DNA from: Porites lobata
Lineage: Eukaryota; Cnidaria; Anthozoa; Scleractinia; Poritidae
Direction: 5' to 3'
Assembly: GCA_942486035.1 (NCBI GenBank)
Contig: CALNXK010000127.1
Location: forward strand, 1,344,001 to 1,408,000
Length of the DNA: 64,000 nt
Shown here piece after piece: positions 1 through 12,063 of this stretch. A model generated the notes under the pieces. The model searched no databases. It was not told the DNA's origin and saw only the letters and a program-made list of their open reading frames with translations. Positions within the stretch are counted from its first letter, which is position 1. Each line of letters opens with the position of its first letter. The translations under genes were made by a program, and so were the position numbers.

Positions 1-337
1 CTAACGTGTTCTTGTACCGCGCCCATGAATTCAGAATGATCATTACTGACTGACCGCTAACAAGCAAAAAACAACGTAACATCCCGTTAAATTTCCTGAA
101 GAAAAGCTATAACTCAGTGTGGTTTAAAAAGGTGATTTCCATGTTTTAATAATGTTTTTATTGTAATTGAATACAATAATACAATACAATGAAGGTTCCC
201 ATAAGCTCTATGCTTTTTCATACGGCGATTTAAGCCTTGGCTTTTGGCTGTCCTATGAAAGGACTTGGCAAAATGCACTTTAAGGACTCTACACCTCAGA
301 CCGGCCATGCCAGTCTTCAATGTACAGTTTTTCGACA

Positions 338-370
338 AAAACAAACAAACAAACAAACAGACAGACAAAC
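338..370. repeat. (AAAC)n microsatellite
   Basis: A short run of AAAC/AGAC tetranucleotides. The rest of 1-732, downstream of gene C on the minus strand, shows no gene or recognisable element to me. Confidence 0.9.
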
Positions 371-732
371 GGCAAAAGGCAAAACAAAAAATCCAGCGAC
401 ACTTCACACGACATATTACATTTATATCCAAGGCTGCGAATAACTACTCCTGAAAATGATTAACCACCACCGTATAACGCACCAGGAAGTTACGATCAAG
501 CTGGGCAGTGCATGACTTTTAGTTTACCACTAGACAACTATTTTTATATCAATACTTAGGAATGAAAGTTTTTGAACTTAAGGCATCGCTATAAATAACA
601 TCTAGTTACAAAAGTCTCAGTGGTTACATTTCCAGTAGGAGTGGCACTAAATATTGAAAAAAAAATCACAGTTTACATGTTGTATAAATTATGTAGGGAA
701 CGCGTCGCATGTAAACACATGGTCGGGTGATT

Positions 733-1265
733 TTAAAAAGATATGTTCAAATAATTTTCCGACGTAGAGAAGGCCAAAACTCTACCCCTTGCACTCTTTG
801 CTCTTCTCTTTCCTTTGTTCTGAATAATGCATCTTAAACTCCCTTTCTCGTCAGAAACAATAAATAGCTTCCCAGTAGACGCATTTCGTTTTAAGTCCTC
901 AAGTATGTACTCAGGGACTTTCCAGCCCGAGTATCGAAACTTGACGTCATCTTCATGGAAAGATACTACACCTTTGCGGACACGAGTTTTTAACAAGAGT
1001 AGGTCATTGTCTGCCATCTCTATTCCTTGGTCACCAGTGTAAACAAAAAGTTCATTTTCGATTGATATGACCCTCAGCTGAATCTCATCAGTGTGTCTGT
1101 ACGTTTCCAGAAGACTTTGTGTCACGACATCCGGGATTTTTAGAAATTCGGGGCTTAAAAATACGACATCATCTGGGTCAAATGATACCTTTCCTTTGTG
1201 TAGTTTGCTCTTAAGCACTAGTTTCGCCTTCAAAGGGTCATGCTCGGTGTGGGCATCTTCCACAT
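733..1265 (-). CDS. Gene C exon 3: C-terminal tandem repeat domain
   Basis: Encodes two successive units that start LVLKSK and LLLKTR and continue with G-x-VSF, an acidic dipeptide, a P-x-x-(I/L)-L helix and an F-I-x-SDEKG strand. The same tandem pair closes gene B (29133-30019) and, more divergently, gene A. The linker motif GIEMADNDLLLLKTRV is nearly identical in genes B and C, which marks a recent common origin or gene conversion. The exon ends in a basic tail (KGKRRAKSARGR) before the stop. I recognise no named family. Confidence 0.7.
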
Positions 1266-4200
1266 CTGAAGAATGGACAACGGAACTTCCTGTTTCATCT
1301 ATCGAAAGGGAAAGGGAAGGTCCATGTTAGACTCCGTTTACAATAGATACACAGCTGAATTTTATATTACATGTCCGCCATCTCTAGCTCGTGATATAGG
1401 TAACCAGTAGCCTTAGATGGTCCCAGAGTTTACAGCGTGCCTGATAGTGGCCTGGATGAGCCGCCCACGATACTACACCGTTTACACGGCTCGAACGGAC
1501 GAATTTTTTTACCTGAGCAACCCGTTTACACCGAACCGTGTACAAAGTTCTTTTACAGATTGCAGGATTGCAGACGATTCAACACAACTTTCCCTTTCAC
1601 AAACTTGCACCTGTAAATGAAATGGGGATCCCAGGATCCGTTCAAGTTTTTCTCTGTTCAAAAATTTGTGCGTGGAGCCATTTGAGCACAATTTAAACCA
1701 AAACAGCCCCAGCAAAACCCCATCAAGGTTACTCAGAGGAAATCCCTTGGTGCGTACATCAGGGAATTAGCCAAAAAGATGGCATCTTGTATTGGGGCTT
1801 TGAAGCGTGTTAGAGATTACGTTCCAAACACAGCGTTGCAATCTATTTTAAATTCTCCAGTTCAACCCCACTTCAGTATAATTATTGTAGCGTTGCCTGG
1901 GACAGTTGCAGGACAACCCTAGCTACCAGGCCTCAGAAGCTACAGAATTGGGCAGCTAGAGATCTAACTTTTTTACTATGACACTAATGCCGATTATATA
2001 TTTGGGGAGGTTTGACATGCAGGAGAAAGCTTGATAGTCAGCAATATCGGTTTACAAATGAATAAACGGCCTTGTTCCAAAATATTTGAGCCGTGATGTG
2101 TCACCACTTACTCGCTAAGAGACAGTGAGAGCAAACTACTTAAAAACAAACAAACTACTTAAAGACACAAACTACTTAAAAACAAGACGCTCCAAAAGCA
2201 TTTACTCGACCCAATGCTTGGAGAAAAAAAAAAGATAATTAAGAAATGAGAAGTCAATGATTAATTCTTAAGGAGCCTGTGTGCCGGCGTGGAATAGGGG
2301 CTATGTCGGTGGGGTAGGAGGAAAAAAATAACCAAAAGTAACCATTGAGTTGTCTTTGGTACATACAAGAGTCAGAAACTTCACACGCCTTCCGCTTTAA
2401 AACTGGAAAAAGACTGTAACGTTACAGTTGGGTCCCTGAATTTTCGCCCATTCGCTAACCATTAGCACAATTATTCTATGGATAAACCGCAATAAAAAAT
2501 ATAAAATTACTTAATTTCTTTTTACCCTGTGTAAGGCCTGTTTCCTATATGATCACCCGGATCATCTCAATCGCTCGCCCCACTCAATTTAGAAATAGGT
2601 CTTGACGGTCCGAACGACTGGGATGATTGAAAGTTTCATCATATATGATCGTCTCGGTTGTCTCAAAGACGAAAAGGGCGCATGGTCGTCAGCGATGTTT
2701 CTGGAATTCTGGAAAAGGGCAAAGATAATGGTGGATTTTAATCGGAGAGTGAACCTCGAAGCTTGCCATCTCTATTTTTTCTCTCGATTTTTCGGTGTAG
2801 ACAAGCTAGACAAGTTCCACAAATTCGGAAGAACGTCGCCGGAAATTGATGGAACTTTTTTCAAATATCATCCACGAGGTGCGAACATTTTCGTTTTTTT
2901 TCCTACCTTAGCAATTACTGTTAGAGTAATAAAAGTGATGATTTCTGGCATAGCGTTAGATCGTCTAGCCGGCTCCCACGCTGGCGTTTTTAGGGGAGCT
3001 AGTGTGGGAGACTATCTATCATCCGATCGCCTCCGTCGTCTGAGATCGTTTCCATATGACCGCTTCAAAATTTACACTGTTGTCCAGATCGTCCAAATAG
3101 AACTCAGTTATATTCTATCCATGGGATCGAGGTCGTCTAAGTCGTACGGGTCGTTTGCGATCATCTGGGTAGTGTTTCAATTACGATCGTCATTATCGTC
3201 TCATCATTATTTAAGAAGCCTGGGACAATCGAGACGATCCAGACTATCATATGGAAAGCAGCGGGGATTAAAATATAAACAAAACGTAAAAATAAAATAA
3301 GTACCTTTTTCCTGACTATCTAAAGCGCATTTTTCCTCTTCCGCTTCTACTGGAATGGCTTCGGCAGGTGTTATAGGCTCGATTTCTGCCGCACACTCGG
3401 TCCCTCCCGAGGGGAGGATTGCGGGCTCATTTCCCGAACAGCCGCTGGTAATTGAGCCTACGGGTTTCACTCGTCCGGGTTGCAAGGTAGGGTTTCTCTG
3501 TGTTGGTAACTGGTATATAAACCTTTCACCATTCCTGCCTGGATCAAAAAAATGCTTTAGAGCTTCCTCGTGAATTGGTCGGTGTTTTTCACTCCAGGAA
3601 AATATGAAGCTTTTTCTTCCATCCAAATATTCTTCGCTGAACTGTACAGACATAGCTCTTCGGGCCCAGACCGAGATTACTGACCGCTTTTCCTTGTCTT
3701 CGTTTTTGTAGTTGTCATCTCCTCCAATGACAATAATAACATTTCCTCCTACCGAAAAAAGAAGCGCTTTAAGTAGAATTAACCTTATTTTCGAGATCAC
3801 TGTCTTTCGAGTATAAACATGCTACAATAGCCGTCGAATTTTCAGAACGATCATTCAATTCTGTTTTCATCTTCAAATCTGCTTGGGCTTGTGCAGTTCA
3901 GTCCAGCAGCACTAAAAGGAGGAATCTGGAATCCGGAATCCGGAAACGGAAACGGAATACGGAATCCGTGAAAGGAGGTTCCAAAAAAAATATATTAGCA
4001 ATGACAATAAAACAAGACGCTCGGGGAACGAACGTACACTTCCGCGTCGTGGTTGTGGTTTAATTGTGAATGCGGAGGAATAGTAAGAAATGATATTTTT
4101 TCGGATACCCGGCCATACAAATACCATTACTTTCCTGCATTTGTGTAACAGACTTCTTAACTTCTTCCCCGGAAGACTGCTTGGTGCATGACCGCGTGGC

Positions 4201-7200
4201 TGTAACCCAATTCGATTATAATTTCTGTCATAAATAAATTGCGCACGACGAGATCTCAGTTACACATCCTTTATTTCCTCTACAACAACACTTTCCTTAT
4301 GCACCGTTAACTATACACCTTCTCTCCAGCAACGTAACTAACTAACATCAGTACACTCCCTTACGAAACTTGCTGAAAATGCACAATCTCCACATCGAGG
4401 ATAATTCATGTACAACGTCGCAACATAAACTAGAAATACGTATCTCGCAATAACCCTCGTGATACTCGGTTTTTTAGTAGCCTGCGTAGCAGGCGTCGAA
4501 AGGGGTAGGGGATAGGGAGGAAGAGAAAAAGGGAGGAGGATTTCCTCGATTTCGTGCTTTTCTAACTCCCCCTCCCTCTCCCCTTCCCTTTTTGCACCTG
4601 CCACGAAGGCTAGTGTTTTTTTAAAGCGCCACTCAAGTTAAGCCCTGTCAGGCGGGGCTAGGAACTGGATGGGTAACCCACCGCGAATATCGCCGTGAAG
4701 GTCCCTACTTTGTGCTTTCTTTTTTTTCTTCTTCTTCTTTTTGGCGCATTGAGTGGTGTTATTTTCAAAAGAGTATTGAAAAGCATATTTAGCATTATTT
4801 CGGCCGCTGGTTTTAGAAAAAAAAAAAAACAACACAAAAAAGCTTACTTCGGGCCTTAGTATTGAACTGAAATTTGATACCGACGGCAACCTAATAAATT
4901 TGGGTTTTCCAAGATATAAAACGCATTACAAGCTAGACGTCAGAGGGAAAAGACAAGGTTTCGACGGTAAAAAGCCAAACTGAAACGCAATTTGGAGAAA
5001 CATGTCGCGCAACATAACAGGACATAAGGAAACTCGTCTGCGAAGTTAGACTCAATGAAAATTGCTCTTGTATGTCGATTTTCGCTCGTACTTTAAAGCT
5101 ACTAGCCCAAATTGCTTCAACGTTTTCTGTAAAACACCTTTGCATTCAATATTTCTAGCCAGAATAATATATATCAAGGAACTCGAAGATATCTGGAAAT
5201 AATTCCGTGGTAGCTTCGGGGCATTCGGAAACAACTTTGAAATATTCCTGAGCCTCGCGAAGCTTTTACTTCCCGTTCCGCCCAGGTAACAATCCGAAAA
5301 GTCACGACCTTGCGTGCCCAATCTTTTCCCGAAACAAGTGCATAATTTCATAGCTATTTCTCCAAATCAAAATTTCCTTGGGTCACAGTCGCGCAATCGC
5401 CTTATCACTCAACTTCGAGTCTCCTCTGATTTGACGGGCCGCAAGGGTGAGTCTGTTCAAATCCCGGGAAAGCCAAAATAATAATTCTTTCTTCCTCGAA
5501 TAAATCAAAGAAATCGACGTGAACTCGAGATATCTCGAATTAATTCGGCTCTCACTTCGTTTAATAGCCGAATAAAACCGACAACCTACAAAAACTTTGG
5601 GTGCCCAATCTTGTCCCCAAAAAATCAACTTTGGGACATTCCCGGGTGGCACGAATTTTTTACTTTGCCCTCCGCCGAAGTAATAAATAAACAGACAAAA
5701 AGAGACATAGCTGAATAAATTACCTGGGCAGAGGAGACTGCTGTATGACTACAGGAGTAGATTCCGGTGAAAAGACTCTTCATACCACTTCCGGCAATGA
5801 ATGCAAATTCTCATGGGACAGCAAAGCGAGGAGAAAAACGTCACTGACAATAACTAGTTGTTTTAGAAAGAGGTAAGTTATATGGAGACGGACTTCCTTC
5901 AACCCCTTCACTACCAAATTTAGCCAAAAGCAAATTTCAACCAAATGTCCCAATTTCATTTTCTCAAATTTTGAAACAAATAGCACCATGTGTAAGTACA
6001 GGCAGAGAGCTTTCATTTGAATAGTCACATCATAGGATTTTGTTCGCAGACTCAAAAGGTAGAGTCACCTCACAAAACTCTATCAAGCACTCTTACAGTG
6101 AAAGGTTTAAATCGACAGAGTCGTCGTTTACATAACTGAAAGGCGTCGTCGTCAAGATTTTCCTGGGTGTCTTTTCTGGGTTGTCTTTAACAGTGTTCAG
6201 TTTTACTTATCAAGACAACTTACTCAAGAGAATTATGGAACTGTGGAATCCAAAGAGAAGAGAGAACTGTGCAGACATTTGCTTGATTACGCAACTGATT
6301 ACAGCAAAGTAATGCGCCGTGTTTAATAAGCCTCTTCAACAAAAATACGGATGTCAACGCAAACTCATTACACCAGTATTCCAGCTTGGCGATAAACTAA
6401 AGTTGAAACACGGGAATTGTGGTCACGCCAAGCGTCCGTCATGTGTTGAGTATTCAGTTTGGGGACAATTACGTAGTGTGGTCTGAGACCAACTACTACT
6501 TCTCTTGACATTTATCTAAAAAGGTAATATCTAACTGTATTATTCAACCCATAAACTTTTGAATAAAAATTACTCGTAAAATTACTTTCATCGGCCTTGC
6601 AGAGTTTGCAGTGCAATAACCTACACTATGGCAAACCCCAGGTCTCGGAAAACCCTATAATAGCAAGAATATATTCAAGGGAACTGCCAAGAAAACTAAA
6701 ACAAATTCTGTTTGGATTGTACTAAATTATGCAATGTGAAATTCTTCAATTTTCTGTCATTGATATTTGATTCGGTATCCCGTATTCCGTTTCCATGATT
6801 CCGTTTTCATTTCCGGATTCCATACTTTAGCTACTGCTGCCCAATCAGCCTGGCGAGTTAACTCGCCAACGTGCACTCGTTAACCAGCGTTAACCATCAG
6901 GGGAAAATCTTTCCTGTATAGCGTTAGAATGTTATGTTATAGTAAAGGGCCGAGTTAAAGGTTTTTGGTTTTACATTTGAAACGTTTATTTGTAGTCACA
7001 CTGAAAATACTACTGAATAGACCTTGTGGTAAACCGTGAAAAGTTCTATCGTTTATTTCGCGCGCGTGACAAAACTGTGCCACATTGAAATCCATCTTTC
7101 ATGATTTTTTCGACATAAATCCCGAACACAAAGACCTGTTACTGATGAATATGCGTATTCATTACAACAACAGCAGAAAGTAGTTACAAGAGCTGTCTCA

Positions 7201-7492
7201 ATTTCTTACCTGTAGCTTGCAATAGAGCTTTGTAAAGCTTCGTATATCCGCGGCCATCGTTTATCGACAGACTTGACTCTTGAGCGTGAAGGACGAAAAC
7301 TGCAAAATCAATCTGCAGTGCAGGAACGATTTTTTCACTCAATTCAGCCATTTCAGAAAAGGAGAAGTAGTGATTCTCCACTATGAAATCGAAGCCCAGT
7401 TTCGGTTTGCAGGAGTATAGCAAATCCTCGATGACACGGAGTTCGTAGAGATGATCGCAGTTAAAAAGGTGGATCTTTTTCCGCCTTGACAT
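733..7492 (-). CDS. Gene C: three-exon member of the modular family (about 419 aa)
   Basis: Gene model joined from three minus-strand exons: 7492-7210, 3748-3305 and 1265-733. Exon 1 ends in a CAG-GTAAG type donor, exon 2 starts after a GGTAG acceptor, and exon 3 starts after TTCTTCAG. All junctions are phase 1 and the summed length is a multiple of three. Architecture: N-terminal two-exon alpha/beta domain (e1-e2), a Glu/Pro-rich linker, then two copies of a C-terminal repeat of about 65 residues. Compared with gene B it lacks the second alpha/beta domain. The start is the ATG at 7492; the open frame extends a little further upstream but without another ATG. Intron 1 holds a dispersed repeat and intron 2 a LINE fragment and a foldback element. 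Function unknown; a signalling or immune role is only inferred from modularity. The exon 2 donor (GTACTT) is the weakest part of the model. Confidence 0.65.
1735..2240 (+). mobile_element. LINE fragment, reverse transcriptase C-terminal remnant
   Basis: Broken reading frames on the plus strand resemble the thumb and downstream part of a non-LTR reverse transcriptase of CR1/L2 type: a PH-x-x-Y-x-CSVAWDS segment, then QKLQNWAARDLT, then LDSQQYRFTNE. Several stops interrupt it. It lies in intron 2 of gene C, in the opposite orientation to the gene, and is inactive. Confidence 0.6.
2538..3266. mobile_element. Degenerate foldback element
   Basis: The ends are imperfect inverted copies: a TTTCCTATATGAT...GGATCATCTCAATCG segment at the left, and its complement around 3226-3262. 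Further GATCGTCT-type motifs recur inside. A long plus-strand open frame (2602-3300) runs through the element but has no recognisable domain, so I treat it as non-coding. The right end lies about 40 bp from the donor of gene C exon 2. Confidence 0.5.
3305..3748 (-). CDS. Gene C exon 2: second half of alpha/beta domain e1-e2 plus linker
   Basis: Begins directly after a GGTAG acceptor with GGNVIIVIGGDDNY. It continues with an acidic stretch, RSVISVWARR, an EEYLDGRKSFIFSW strand and an H-x-x-IHEEAL helix, then a Pro/Glu-rich low-complexity linker. It matches gene B exon 34109-34468 residue for residue over about 80 positions. The donor is GTACTT at 3304; downstream in-frame coding is weak. Confidence 0.65.
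4741..4925. repeat. Dispersed repeat, copy 1
   Basis: Shares the order GTATTGAAAAGCA, TTTAGCATTATTTC, a poly(A) tract, TTCGGGCC and TGGGTTTTC with 42246-42470. Several hundred intronic bases on either side (3801-7209) show no gene I can support; they include weakly repeated segments near 5200-5345 and 5500-5645. Confidence 0.5.
7210..7492 (-). CDS. Gene C exon 1: first half of alpha/beta domain e1-e2
   Basis: Starts MSRRKKIHLFNCDHLYEL and carries the strand-turn DFAVFVLHAQES, followed by GRGYTKLYKALLQATG at the exon end. The donor is ACAG-GTAAG at 7209. About 70% of residues match gene B exon 1 (37603-37891). The His in the VLHAQ strand sits where caspases carry the catalytic His-Gly, but the Gly is absent. 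The structural comparison is inference. Confidence 0.65.
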
Positions 7493-7689
7493 ATTTTCTT
7501 TTTGCAAAAGAAATCTTGTTCTCCACTAAAGAAAAGTTGATCTATTAAACAGGCGAATGACAACAACAAGCTGTGTCACTTTTCCGAGAAAAGACGCAGA
7601 ACATTTGTTTGCCTTCGATGACGTAGCGTTATGCGATCATGTTTCAACTGCCGAGTTCCAAACATTCTCCCATTCAAAACGAAGCTAAG

Positions 7690-8613
7690 CACAGGTAGCC
7701 CAAGCTCGAAATATGAGCATCGGCGAGCATCGGCATTGTTGCGTAACATTCAAAATATAAGGATTTGTACGGGAAAAAAACCTATCATTTCCGTAACCTT
7801 TGAAAATGAAAGGTTTTTATGTAAACGGTTTTCTCTCTATAAAGGTTTACCAAGGTTGGGCACTCCAGCGAAGCGGCTCGACTGATCCACCGAAGGAAAA
7901 CGGCCGGAAATTCGCTCCAACTGCTCCAATCGCCCCCAAATTCCGCCTAGGTAAGACACGATAGTTCTTCTTTCCATTCGGTATCTTGCTTCAAGACTCC
8001 TTTGCACCGAGACAGTCTATTACTCACGCTGAGACAATAGGAAAACAACGGGAGCTGACGGACTGTCTCCCACCCCGAGTGTGAGTAACTTGAGTCTCCG
8101 GCCATGTCGCTTTCTGTCAACGGTAACGCGCAGTTCAGGCCGAGCCTCAGTCGATAGCTTCAGACGGGAAAGGTTGCAGAGATTTGCGACCTTCACCTTT
8201 GATTCGATCTCGGTGCAAAGGAGTCTTGAAGCAAGATAACGAATGGAAAGAAGAACTATCGTGTCTTACCTAGGCAGAATTTGGAGGCGATTGGAGCAGT
8301 TGGAGCGAATTTCCGGCCGTTTTCCTTCGGTGGATCAGTGCAGCCGCTTCGCTGGAGTGCCCAAACTTGGTAAACCTTTGTATAGAGAGAAAACCGTTTA
8401 CATAAAAACCCATGAAACGGCCATAAATCGGCCCGTGGAGCACACAGGAGAGACGTAACACACATTTTAAGTAAGGTAAGCTCTTTTTTATTGAAATCTT
8501 TTCATTTTCGAAAGGTTACAGAAATGATAGGTTTTTTTTCCCATACAAATCCTTATATTTTGAATGTTACGCAACAATGCCGATGCTCATATTTCGAGCT
8601 TGGGCTACCTGTG
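7690..8613. mobile_element. Foldback DNA element with 7-bp target duplication
   Basis: Near-perfect long palindrome. The left end CACAGGTAGCCC (7690) and the right end GGGCTACCTGTG (to 8613) are complementary, and arms of over 300 bp pair, with an insertion of about 90 bp in the right arm (around 8410-8505). The element is flanked by AGCTAAG on both sides (7683-7689 and 8614-8620). No transposase is encoded. It lies just 5' of gene C. Confidence 0.85.
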
Positions 8614-9379
8614 AGCTAAGTGCAAGACCTTTAGTTTCTTGTGAAACCTCCATTAAGCGGGCACCTTCGGCACCTTCCCAACTGTCCGCATAATAGAGTT
8701 TGTAAAAACTGTGCAATGTTTGCGATAAAGTTGGAAAGAACTTTTAGGTGAACTTTGATGGCGGATGACAATCATACGGCCGAGTATCAGTCTAATCTAT
8801 AGTTTGTTGACAGCTAAATGCATTGATTTATCCTTACTAGTGGTAATCTCTGAAGTGCGTTCTAACTTTTTTCGGTTTACTGTCAAATGTGACATTATTT
8901 CCTAATAAATTAATGTTATACGGACAGTGTGAGGTTTTGATGAATCTGTGTGACAGGCGGCTGAAGACCACAATGGGTCACGCACAACTGCATACAAGAA
9001 CGATGACTCGATTCATTTGGTTGGAGAATTAAAGTTGGCTTACTGCTGTAAATATCACAACAGCGACAGCTCGACAGAGACAAGTTTCGTCCAAGGAACT
9101 CAACGCCAAAGATGTCGTTTCTACGCGTCCTAGCAGTGTTGCAAAACGTTCTGAGGCTTGGACAAAAAGTTACCACGAATCCTTTAAACAACATTGTGCA
9201 CGACAAATTACCTAGAGACAAAAAGAAGCAGCCCAAAATCAAGAGAAGCAGCCTAGATACTCGTTAAACTTTGCTTTAGAGAAGCAGTTGACCTCGTGGC
9301 AATGAATTACGTCATAGCGTAGTGATGACGCAGATTAAGCGCATGTATTATATTATAAATTCAATATGGCGACGAAAAC

Positions 9380-9721
9380 GGCACAAATATGTGACCAACC
9401 AAAGGAATGTGAAGAATCTGGCAGAAAGAGCCTCCACATATGCTCGTAGCCGCGCTGCGAAATTGGTACCGCGCCTTAATCGACTGCAGTTCGTATTTAA
9501 AGGACGTAATCCAGTTGTAGTAGTTTAGTCCGGTGTCCGCTTAGTAGAGGTTATTATCGATAGAAATTAGCCAAGTACAATTTATTTTAGAGTCCGCGTC
9601 CGCTTAATAGAGGTGTCCGATGAATAGGGGTTCGTTATAAAGGGAAATATAAGACGTTAATTTCGGGACCTGGCTTAGTGTCCGCTTAGTAGAGGGTATC
9701 CGCTTAATAGAGGTTTCACTG
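9380..9721. mobile_element. Pogo/Tigger-like element, right-end remnant
   Basis: The right end reads ...CTTAATAGAGGTTTCACTG followed by TA, and GTCCGCTTAGTAGAGG motifs are repeated three times before it. This is the typical CAGTG(G/A)AACCTCTATTAAGCGGAC terminus of pogo-like elements. A short decayed open frame precedes it. The left terminus was not located. The rest of 8640-10700 shows nothing coding. Confidence 0.5.
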
Positions 9722-10711
9722 TATTTGCATGACAATAACAAAAATCATTTATCAAAGGCTTTTCAGTTTATATCCTCGCTTTGAAACGGAGGCTTGGTTC
9801 TACTCTGGAATGGCTGTAACGACTACCCTTCGGATTAGAGGTATGAAGTGCCGAGGTAAAAGAAAGAGACAAAGGGAAAAACTGTTCCAGGCGTCAGAAT
9901 GTGGGGTCGCCCGAGCAAAGAGAAGTCAGCACGAATAAAAAAAAAAAGCGATGGGTGGGCATTAAGAGACAGGTATTAAAGGAACAAGTGCAAAGTGTTT
10001 GTGAGCAATTGTGGAAAAGAAAACTCCCAATGCCGAGAAGTAAGGCTACAAGCAAAAATAGATAACGACGTCATTTGTTGCTATGACGACTCCTATGTCA
10101 GCCTAACATTGCTCATAACAAATTCTCATCTTTGTTTGATAAAGCTGTGGTAATCGTAGCCACCTTAATTATTTAGGCTTTGCAGGCTTTGTATCTTCCC
10201 TGACACGTTTTGTTTCACTGGCGCGTTTGCATTACTTGCTTCGTTGAAGAGACAACAGCAAGAATTGCTTCATCAAAGAGAAAAGCAGTGTCTAATAGGG
10301 TCTCCTAATGTGTCGCTATAAACAAAGATACACGTAGAAATACAAATGCAAGCGTGTAAGTGAACGTAGATGCAAAAGAATTCATGGGAGATTTTGAGTA
10401 ATAATATCAGAAAAACACACTTTGAGAGTTTCTACTAAAAAGGTCATATTTATATAGGGTTACATTCCTTTAACTTTGAAATACATTAAACAAACTGAAA
10501 AGATATGCGTTACCATCATGAAAAAACTTGATAAAAATATATACAGAACTGGGACTATATAAATTGCACTTGTATCCAACAAAACTGAATTTTTATAGTT
10601 ATATCGCGTTTAATTACTAAAAATAGAGACAATTTTGGCGAAAAATAGACTAGAACGCGCTCTCATTTTTTCTATTGTTTACGTTAACTATAAATACCAG
10701 TGAAATAAGTA

Positions 10712-10857
10712 CAGTCGAACCTTTTTTCTTCATCCCGGTGGACAAAATTAAAAGTCCATACGTTGACTCTTGTTTAAAACCTCTCTACAAAGGCCCCCTT
10801 TTTACAACGGCCACGTTCTTCTGTCCCCAAGGTGGCCATTATAGAGAGGTTCGACTG
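10712..10857. mobile_element. 146-bp MITE with TA target site
   Basis: Ends are CAGTCGAACC and GGTTCGACTG, flanked on both sides by TA, with further inverted similarity inside (AACCTCTCTACAAAGG and its counterpart). It is of Tc1/pogo type and non-autonomous. It lies 130 bp beyond the stop codon of gene A. Confidence 0.8.
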
Positions 10858-10990
10858 TAGACCTTTTGAGCATTACATATGCAATGAACTAAAAACAGTT
10901 CCATGTGTTCAAAATTGACCTAGATTTTTCCACTTGCACACTTGGATGCATGCAAGTTTATTCTAAAAACGGCTGACAACAAAACGTCAT

Positions 10991-12063
10991 TTACTGAAAT
11001 CCGGGAAAGGGAACACCACCATATGCTCTACCCAGTAAGGGAAGAAGTCGAGCTAATGTCTCCTGTTCATAGCTATATGATACATGGAATCTTAAGTTTC
11101 CTTTCTCGTCAGAAATGATATTGAGTTCCCCACTGGGCATGTCCCTATGGCCACTTTCAATTTTTTGGAGAATGCACTCAGGAACGGTCCATTCTGGATA
11201 CCTGAATTGAAGGTCGTTTTCCTCCATAGACACTTGGCCGTAACGAACACCAGTTTTTAGCATAAGAGCCTCATTTTCCGCTATTTCCTTAGCCTCCCGG
11301 GAATTTTCCTCAGCGAACCACTTTAGTACACCTTGATTTGACACGACTTTTACTTCAACTTTAGGTGTCGTTCCAAACTGTTTCAAAAGATCTTGTTCAA
11401 CCTCCTCCGGAATCTGCGGTTCCGGCCGTTCTAGTCGTGTACGGAAAAGGCCTGGGATCAGATGTGGCAGGGGTTGCTCGACGACGACTACATCGCTAAT
11501 CCTACCATGTTCAAGTTTTCTCCAGTCGAGGACAGTTTTTGAGCTTTCTTGCGACCAAGTATCTCTCGTTGATTTTGTGACAGGCGTGGAAACCGGTTCT
11601 TGAGCTGCCAAGATGCCTTGTTCAGCAGAGTTGATCGCTTCATCTATCAACTCGTAAGAATCCGTCGAAGTCGAGTTTGATAAGGAATGCTTTTCTTGAT
11701 GCGCTTGGATACCAAGTGCTGGGTGAAGGCTAACATCACGACTCAGCAGATCAGCTAATGTAAAAAAAGGTGGACATCCTTCTCTTTCATCAACATTTAC
11801 TGGACGCGTTATAGTGGCAGAAGCAGAGGCAGCAACACCCCTTGGCATTTTAGGGCAACTTCGCTTTGGTGATACCTGAGTTGAAAGTTGCCCCGGAATC
11901 AAAATGTGTGCCAAAATATCCGGGTCAACAGACAGCGCTCCACCTTTTAGCCACACAATGAATCCCTTTTCCCTTTTCTCAACCACGCCCTCAATGAATA
12001 GTTGGACCTCATTTTCTTGTGAGAAATGGCAGTCAGCACAGACCACAATTACAACCTTTTCAG
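10991..12063 (-). CDS. Gene A last exon: e5 domain half plus C-terminal repeats
   Basis: Follows a TTTTTTGCAG acceptor. It begins with the strand KVVIVVCADCHF, then a KGFIVWLKGG strand and a DPDILAHIL helix, matching gene B exon 30019 (KVIFLVCGS, KGFIAWLKNG, DPDVLAQLL). A Ser/Thr/Pro-rich linker of about 140 residues follows, then one degenerate and one clear repeat (ALMLKTGV-x-YGQVSM, EWTVPECIL, NIISDEKGNLRF). It ends at a TAA at 10991. Confidence 0.75.

Noticed and set aside
2602..3300. 232-codon open frame on the plus strand
   Set aside because: It lies within a foldback element, has no domain-like pattern, and its repeated GATCGTCT motifs explain the openness.
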